Of a stretch of 64,000 bases of DNA, positions 58,903 to 64,000 are shown piece by piece. Within the stretch, counting starts at the first letter, position 1. Each line of letters begins with the position of its first letter. The notes beneath the pieces were generated by a model, which worked only from the letters and a program-made list of their open reading frames with translations, ran no database searches and was not told where the DNA came from. Origin of the DNA: Lachnospiraceae bacterium (lineage in GTDB: Bacteria > Bacillota > Clostridia > Lachnospirales > Lachnospiraceae); the NCBI GenBank assembly GCA_022774705.1, contig JALFLM010000181.1, positions 19,966 to 83,965 on the forward strand. Direction: 5' to 3'. Both the position numbers and the translations under genes were made by a program.

Positions 58903-59802
58903 ATGGGCAAACATTTCAAATCGGGTTTTGTAACGCTGATCGGACGGCCCAATGTGGGTAAATCCACGCTGATGAACCATCTGATCGGCCAGAAGATTGC
59001 CATCACATCCCGGAAACCCCAGACCACCAGGAACCGGATCCAGACCGTATATACGGATAAGGAATCCCAGATGATTTTTCTGGATACGCCCGGTATTCAT
59101 AAAGCAAAAAACAAGCTGGGCGAGTACATGGTCAATGTGGCGGAACGTACACTGACAGAGGTGGATGTGATCCTGTGGCTGGTGGAGCCGGATGAAAAAA
59201 TCGGCCCCGGTGACAGTATTATTCTGGAAAAACTGAAAAAAGTGAAGACACCGGTTATTCTGATCATCAATAAAATCGATACCATCGACAAAGCGGCGGT
59301 GGGCAATCTGATTACCATGTGGAAAAAACAGCATGCTTTCAAAGCTGTGATCCCGGTAAGTGCTCTGAGAAGCATTAATACCGATACGGTACTGGAAGAA
59401 ATACGCAGGTATCTGCCGGAGGGACCCATGTATTACGATGAGGATACGGTGACAGACCAGCCCATCCGTCAGATCACGGCGGAGATTATCCGGGAAAAGG
59501 CCCTCAGACGTCTGGAAGACGAAATTCCCCACGGTATCGCAGTGACTGTCGATGTGATGAAGGTGCGTAAGGACGGGATCTGGCAGGTGGATGCTTCCAT
59601 TATCTGCGAACGGGATTCTCACAAAGGGATTATCATCGGCAAGCAGGGCAGTATGCTGAAAAGTATCGGCATCGATGCCAGAAAGGATATTGAACTTCTG
59701 ACCGGAGGTCAGGTTAATCTGAAGCTGTGGGTCAAGGTACGCAAAGAGTGGCGCGACAGCGATATACAGCTGAAGAATTTTGGCTATTTCGAGAATAAAT
59801 GA
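58903..59802 (+). CDS. era: GTPase Era
   Basis: GRPNVGKSTLMNHLIGQKIAITSRKPQTTRNRI; KH tail IIIGKQGSMLKSIG. Confidence 0.96.
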   Translation: MGKHFKSGFVTLIGRPNVGKSTLMNHLIGQKIAITSRKPQTTRNRIQTVYTDKESQMIFLDTPGIHKAKNKLGEYMVNVAERTLTEVDVILWLVEPDEKIGPGDSIILEKLKKVKTPVILIINKIDTIDKAAVGNLITMWKKQHAFKAVIPVSALRSINTDTVLEEIRRYLPEGPMYYDEDTVTDQPIRQITAEIIREKALRRLEDEIPHGIAVTVDVMKVRKDGIWQVDASIICERDSHKGIIIGKQGSMLKSIGIDARKDIELLTGGQVNLKLWVKVRKEWRDSDIQLKNFGYFENK

Positions 59803-60446
59803 CCGATCTGCTGGAGCTGACAGGTGTGGTGCTTTCCTCCATGCCTGTGGGAGAGTACGACAGAAGAATCGTGCTTCTGACGAAGGAAAGGGGCAGAATT
59901 ACTGCGTTCGCAAAGGGGGCCAGGAGACAGAACAGCTCCCTGCTGGCAGTATCCTGCCCATTTGTGTGCGGCAGATTTTTCCTGTATGAAGGCAGAAATT
60001 CCTATACGCTGCGCAGTGCGGAGGTCATTGCCTATTTCAATCAGCTGCAGCAGGATCTGGAGACACTGTGCTATGCTTCTTATTTTGCGGAACTGGCGGA
60101 TTATTATGCAAAGGAAAATCTGACGGCAGCCGATATGCTGAATCTTCTCTACCTTGCTTTTCGGGCGCTGGAAAAAGGCCAGATTCCCGGAGTCCTGGTC
60201 CGCCATATTTTTGAACTGCGCATCATGGTGATCGACGGAGAATACACGGAGCAGCCTCCCGTATCGGTGGGTGAAAGCGCAGCTTACGCCTGGCATTACG
60301 TGGTTACGGCTCCTCTGCAGAAGCTGTTTGGCTTCACGCTGGCGGAGCCGGCTCTGAAGGAATTTGCCAGGGCAGTGACTGTGTGGCGCAGACGGACCAT
60401 CGACCGGGAATTTCATTCACTGGAGATACTGGAAACATTGTTGTAA
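59799..60446 (+). CDS. recO: DNA repair protein RecO (start overlaps era stop by ATGA)
   Basis: LTGVVLSSMPVGEYDRRIVLLTKERGRITAFAKGARR. Confidence 0.9.
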   Translation: MTDLLELTGVVLSSMPVGEYDRRIVLLTKERGRITAFAKGARRQNSSLLAVSCPFVCGRFFLYEGRNSYTLRSAEVIAYFNQLQQDLETLCYASYFAELADYYAKENLTAADMLNLLYLAFRALEKGQIPGVLVRHIFELRIMVIDGEYTEQPPVSVGESAAYAWHYVVTAPLQKLFGFTLAEPALKEFARAVTVWRRRTIDREFHSLEILETLL

Positions 60447-60453
60447 ATAGATA

Positions 60454-60482
60454 TTGAAATTAATCCCATTTAAGGGTACAAT
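60454..60482 (+). promoter_or_regulatory. Promoter (TTGAAA-17-TACAAT)
   Basis: Near-consensus boxes with 17-bp spacer upstream of the lipoprotein gene. Confidence 0.6.
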
Positions 60483-60565
60483 GAATTAACTGTGTCCCTG
60501 AGCCGGACACTGTATAGATTAAAACTTTGTAACAGATGCCGCAGCTTCTGCGGCCCAAGGAGGAA

Positions 60566-61204
60566 ATGATGAAACGGTTTGTGAAAGGAATCGCCTGTGC
60601 TGTACTGACAGCTGCTCTGCTTGCCGGGTGCGGTCATAAGAGTGAACCGGATACAACAGCTGTCTATATCAGAAAGGATGGTTCCGTAGCTTCTGCGGTA
60701 TATGAACCCTTTGATACAAAAGTCTACAGTAAGGATGAACTGAAGGAATTTGTGGAGGATGCGGTCATTGCCTACAATCAGAAAAATGCAGGGGAAGCCG
60801 CTGCCTATGGGAAGGATGCGGATGAACCGCTTTCTCTGGTGATCAGCTCCCTTGATTTCAGCGACGGCAATGCAGTCCTGAAGATGGAGTATGCTTCCTG
60901 CGATGATTATATGCAGTTTAATAAAAGTGAAGGAAGTCTGCTGCAGATGGCATCGGGAACGGTGGCGGGAGCGAAAGAAGCCGGAATTGATCTGAGCAGC
61001 TTTGAATTTCTCAATTCCGATGGAACAGACAGCATAAGCGGCGGTGACCTGGATGATGGATACTATGTGGTATTTGTGGAAGGAACTTCCACGATCATGG
61101 TGGAGGGCAGCATCAGGTATGCGACAGCGGATGTCACCATTGAAGATAAGGATACCGCACAGGTTTCTTCAGACGGCACCTTATCCTGCATTGTATTTAA
61201 GTAG
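60566..61204 (+). CDS. Hypothetical lipoprotein
   Basis: Signal peptide with lipobox LLAGC; no recognisable catalytic motif; SD AAGGAGG. Confidence 0.8.
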   Translation: MMKRFVKGIACAVLTAALLAGCGHKSEPDTTAVYIRKDGSVASAVYEPFDTKVYSKDELKEFVEDAVIAYNQKNAGEAAAYGKDADEPLSLVISSLDFSDGNAVLKMEYASCDDYMQFNKSEGSLLQMASGTVAGAKEAGIDLSSFEFLNSDGTDSISGGDLDDGYYVVFVEGTSTIMVEGSIRYATADVTIEDKDTAQVSSDGTLSCIVFK

Positions 61205-61317
61205 GTACAGATGATCATATGTAATCAGTCCTGATCAATTCAGGATTAACCTGCTCCGGGCGGTGCAGTGCCGCCGGGGGTTATATAACAGCATTGAGTT
61301 TGAAAGGATACAGACAA

Positions 61318-62703
61318 ATGGAAAAGACAATGGAAAAAATTGTGGCACTGGCGAAGTCAAGAGGTTTTGTATACCCCGGTTCAGAGATTTACGGAGGTCT
61401 TGCCAATACATGGGATTACGGTAATCTTGGTGTGGAACTGAAGAACAACGTAAAGAAAGCATGGTGGCAGAAATTTGTACAGGAAAGCCCCTACAACGTA
61501 GGTGTGGACTGTGCGATTCTGATGAATTCCCAGACATGGGTTGCTTCCGGACATCTGGGTGGATTCTCTGATCCTCTGATGGACTGTAAGGGATGTCATG
61601 AGCGTTTCCGTGCCGATAAACTGATTGAAGACTACGCACATGACAATGGTCTGGAAATCGATTCCGTAGACGGCTGGAGCCATGAGCAGATGGAGAATTA
61701 CATCAGAGAGCATCAGATTGCATGTCCTACCTGCGGCAAAACCGATTTTACAGAGATCAGAGAGTTCAATCTGATGTTCAAAACCTTCCAGGGTGTTACC
61801 GAGAATGCAAAAAGCACCGTTTATTTAAGACCCGAAACAGCACAGGGTATTTTTGTAAACTTCAAGAATGTACAGAGAACTTCCAGAAAGAAAGTTCCTT
61901 TCGGTATCGGTCAGATCGGTAAATCATTCCGTAATGAGATTACTCCCGGTAACTTTACATTCCGTACCAGAGAATTTGAACAGATGGAACTGGAATTCTT
62001 CTGCAAGCCCGGTACTGATCTGGAGTGGTTTGCATACTGGAAAGCATTCTGCCTGAACTGGCTGAAATCACTGGGCCTGAAGGACGAGGAACTGCGTGCA
62101 AGAGATCATTCTCCTGAAGAACTCTGCTTCTACTCCAAGGCAACCACCGACGTGGAATTCCTGTTCCCCTTCGGATGGGGCGAGCTGTGGGGTATTGCTG
62201 ACAGAACCGATTACGACCTGACACAGCATCAGAACACTTCCGGTGAGGATATGAGTTATTTCGATGATGAAACCAAGGAAAAATATATTCCTTATGTTAT
62301 TGAGCCTTCACTGGGTGCCGACCGCGTTACACTGGCATTCCTCTGCAGCGCTTATGATGAGGAACTGATGGAAGACGGCAAGACAAGAACTGTACTTCAT
62401 TTCCATCCGGCTATTGCACCGGTTAAAATCGGTGTGCTTCCTCTGTCAAAGAAGCTCAATGACGGTGCTCTGGAGATCTACAGCCAGCTGTCAAAATATT
62501 ACAATTGCGAATTTGATGACAGAGGACAGATCGGTAAACGCTACAGAAGACAGGACGAAATCGGTACTCCTTTCTGCATTACTTATGATTTTGATTCCGA
62601 AAATGACCATGCGGTAACCGTTCGTGACAGAGATACCATGGCACAGGAACGTGTGGCAATCGCCGATATGGAAGCTTACTTCAGAGATAAGATGAGCTTC
62701 TGA
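61318..62703 (+). CDS. glyS: Glycyl-tRNA synthetase (alpha2, class II)
   Basis: [47 protein letters not shown]. Confidence 0.96.
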   Translation: MEKTMEKIVALAKSRGFVYPGSEIYGGLANTWDYGNLGVELKNNVKKAWWQKFVQESPYNVGVDCAILMNSQTWVASGHLGGFSDPLMDCKGCHERFRADKLIEDYAHDNGLEIDSVDGWSHEQMENYIREHQIACPTCGKTDFTEIREFNLMFKTFQGVTENAKSTVYLRPETAQGIFVNFKNVQRTSRKKVPFGIGQIGKSFRNEITPGNFTFRTREFEQMELEFFCKPGTDLEWFAYWKAFCLNWLKSLGLKDEELRARDHSPEELCFYSKATTDVEFLFPFGWGELWGIADRTDYDLTQHQNTSGEDMSYFDDETKEKYIPYVIEPSLGADRVTLAFLCSAYDEELMEDGKTRTVLHFHPAIAPVKIGVLPLSKKLNDGALEIYSQLSKYYNCEFDDRGQIGKRYRRQDEIGTPFCITYDFDSENDHAVTVRDRDTMAQERVAIADMEAYFRDKMSF

Positions 62704-62740
62704 TCGCGGACAGACAACAGTTACAGATAAACAGGTAAAA

Positions 62741-62772
62741 AAGAGGGATGCGAGCAGTTGCATCCTTCTTTA
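62741..62772 (+). terminator. Intrinsic terminator after glyS
   Basis: AAGAGGGATGC gagcagtt GCATCCTTCTTT. Confidence 0.8.
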
Positions 62773-62846
62773 TTAGGAGCGGTCCGGTGCCGGCATGGAA
62801 TCGGAGCAGGCCTTTGACGCAGGCACAGACCGCAGTATTATGGTAA

Positions 62847-64000
62847 ATGATGAGGGAAATAAGAAATACAGGTATAAATGAAGATATGAATGCAGGAAAA
62901 AAGCGGGACAGAACCAGACTCTGCCGTACACTGCGGCTGCTTTTTGTGCTGTTGCTGCTGATTACTGTGTCCGGCGGCTGTGCAGAAACAACAGAGACAG
63001 ACCGGAAAACGGCGGATGGCAGTCAGAATATTTCGGGAGAATCGTCTGCAGCGTTGGATGGCAGTAGTTGCGAAGAATCTGCAGAAACAGCAGATGAAAG
63101 CAGAACAGAGGAATCTGCAGAGCAATCGGATGGAAAAACAACAGAGACAGACACGGCGCAGGGGACCACACAGGAAACAACTGCGGAGCAGACGGAATCA
63201 CTGTACAATGAAGACGGCAGCCGCAGGGCGTGGATTGTTGCACAAGGGCGCCTGAATGTGCGGGAGAAAGCGAAAGCTTCTTCGCAGTTTATCGGTTCTT
63301 TCCCCGAGCGTCAGGAAATCCGGGTGCTGAATGAAAAAGCTGTGGGAGGATTCTATAAAGTAAGCGGCCGGGATTATACCACCGGTAAGGAGGTTACCGG
63401 CTTTGCTGCTGCAAAATATATCAGTTTTGATCCGCCGGAAGCTCCTGAGGTCAGGCTTGATGTGGTTTCCTGGCTGCAGACGGATGAACGCTGGGGCGAT
63501 ATGCTGCTGGGTTCTACGAAGAAAACCATGTATGATATCGGATGCGCTACAACGGCTCTGGCCATGAGCGAGACATTCCTTAAGAAAAAGGAAATCTATC
63601 CCGATGAGCTGGCAGAAGATGCCATCTATACCAGTGACGGTGAAATCGGCTGGCCAAAGGATTATTACTGGAACTACAATAAGGATATGTATCTGGATTT
63701 TGTGTATAATAAACTCCATGAAGGAATTCCGGTGCTGATCGGCTGTGCCCGGTACAACGGAAGACCCCACTGGGTTCTGATCACAGGCTATGTGGGTGAC
63801 GGCGGCAAACTGAAAGCGAAGGATTTTCTGATCAATGATCCGCTGCCTTACGGAAGAACCAACCTGCAGCAGTATCTGGATGAATATCCGGTGTTCAATA
63901 AACTGATTTATTACTGTAAGGACAGGGCTCTGGTACCCGGCAGTGAGGAATCGGAGGCGGCAGCGAAGAAAGAAGCGGAGAAAAAGAAAAAAGAAGAAGC
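62847..64000 (+). CDS. Partial lipoprotein with SH3 domain and C39-like peptidase domain (runs off the window; absent from ORF track)
   Basis: Frame open from 62847 to window end; lipobox VSGGC; RLNVREKAKASSQFIGSFPERQEIRV (SH3); DIGCATTALAM...RPHWVLITGYVG (C39-like Cys/His). Start ambiguous (62847/62850/62886). Confidence 0.82.
   Translation, partial: MMREIRNTGINEDMNAGKKRDRTRLCRTLRLLFVLLLLITVSGGCAETTETDRKTADGSQNISGESSAALDGSSCEESAETADESRTEESAEQSDGKTTETDTAQGTTQETTAEQTESLYNEDGSRRAWIVAQGRLNVREKAKASSQFIGSFPERQEIRVLNEKAVGGFYKVSGRDYTTGKEVTGFAAAKYISFDPPEAPEVRLDVVSWLQTDERWGDMLLGSTKKTMYDIGCATTALAMSETFLKKKEIYPDELAEDAIYTSDGEIGWPKDYYWNYNKDMYLDFVYNKLHEGIPVLIGCARYNGRPHWVLITGYVGDGGKLKAKDFLINDPLPYGRTNLQQYLDEYPVFNKLIYYCKDRALVPGSEESEAAAKKEAEKKKKEE

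Noticed and set aside
61205-61317. T-box or glycine riboswitch upstream of glyS
   Set aside because: Hairpins present (TCCTGA/TCAGGA; CCGGGCGG...CCGCCGG) but no T-box AGGGTGGNACCGCG motif and no recognisable riboswitch core.
1-64000. Prophage, IS element, integrase, or tRNA/rRNA genes
   Set aside because: No transposase/integrase motifs, no recognisable tRNA cloverleaf or rRNA sequence seen; the island at 41-44.5 kb lacks mobility genes.

Overview
Chromosomal window from a Firmicute that looks like Clostridia/Lachnospiraceae. This is judged from gene content and protein style only; no database was searched. Most genes are housekeeping: MocR-like regulator, ClpB, nitrilase, NUDIX, an ABC exporter pair, a PF09818-type ATPase, a PPDK_N-domain protein, a sulfate uptake/activation/reduction operon (sbp-cysT-cysW-cysA-aprA-aprB-cysD-cysN plus yezD), xpaC-telA, divergent argG / argC-argB-argD, a ClC transporter, comEA - two-component system - GerMN lipoprotein - comEC, a small accessory island (AAA-ATPase_like and an immunity-like protein), rsmE-iscS-thiI, an HPr-like protein, mtaB-ireB-ruvX-DUF1292-rnj, trmR-trhP, an M16C protease, era-recO, glyS, and a truncated SH3/C39 lipoprotein at the right edge. 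The most interesting signals are short and absent from the ORF track. (1) A 54-codon ORF at 14252-14416 encodes 11 Cys and 9 Met. It has its own promoter and SD, is followed 23 nt later by a near-perfect intrinsic terminator, and sits upstream of the sulfate-assimilation operon. It is a candidate Cys/Met-sensing leader peptide and attenuator. (2) An array of about four tandem 17-nt units lies in the same leader, each able to fold into a GCAUG-NNNA-YGUGC tetraloop hairpin. (3) A 19-codon Arg-rich ORF (MRIYYRMRKEMSAGTHRRR*) ends in CGG CGG CGG TGA, and its stop overlaps the argC start/SD. (4) A 33-codon ORF on the other strand stops 1 nt before argG. Several intergenic regions and linkers also carry short tandem duplications of 15-29 bp.
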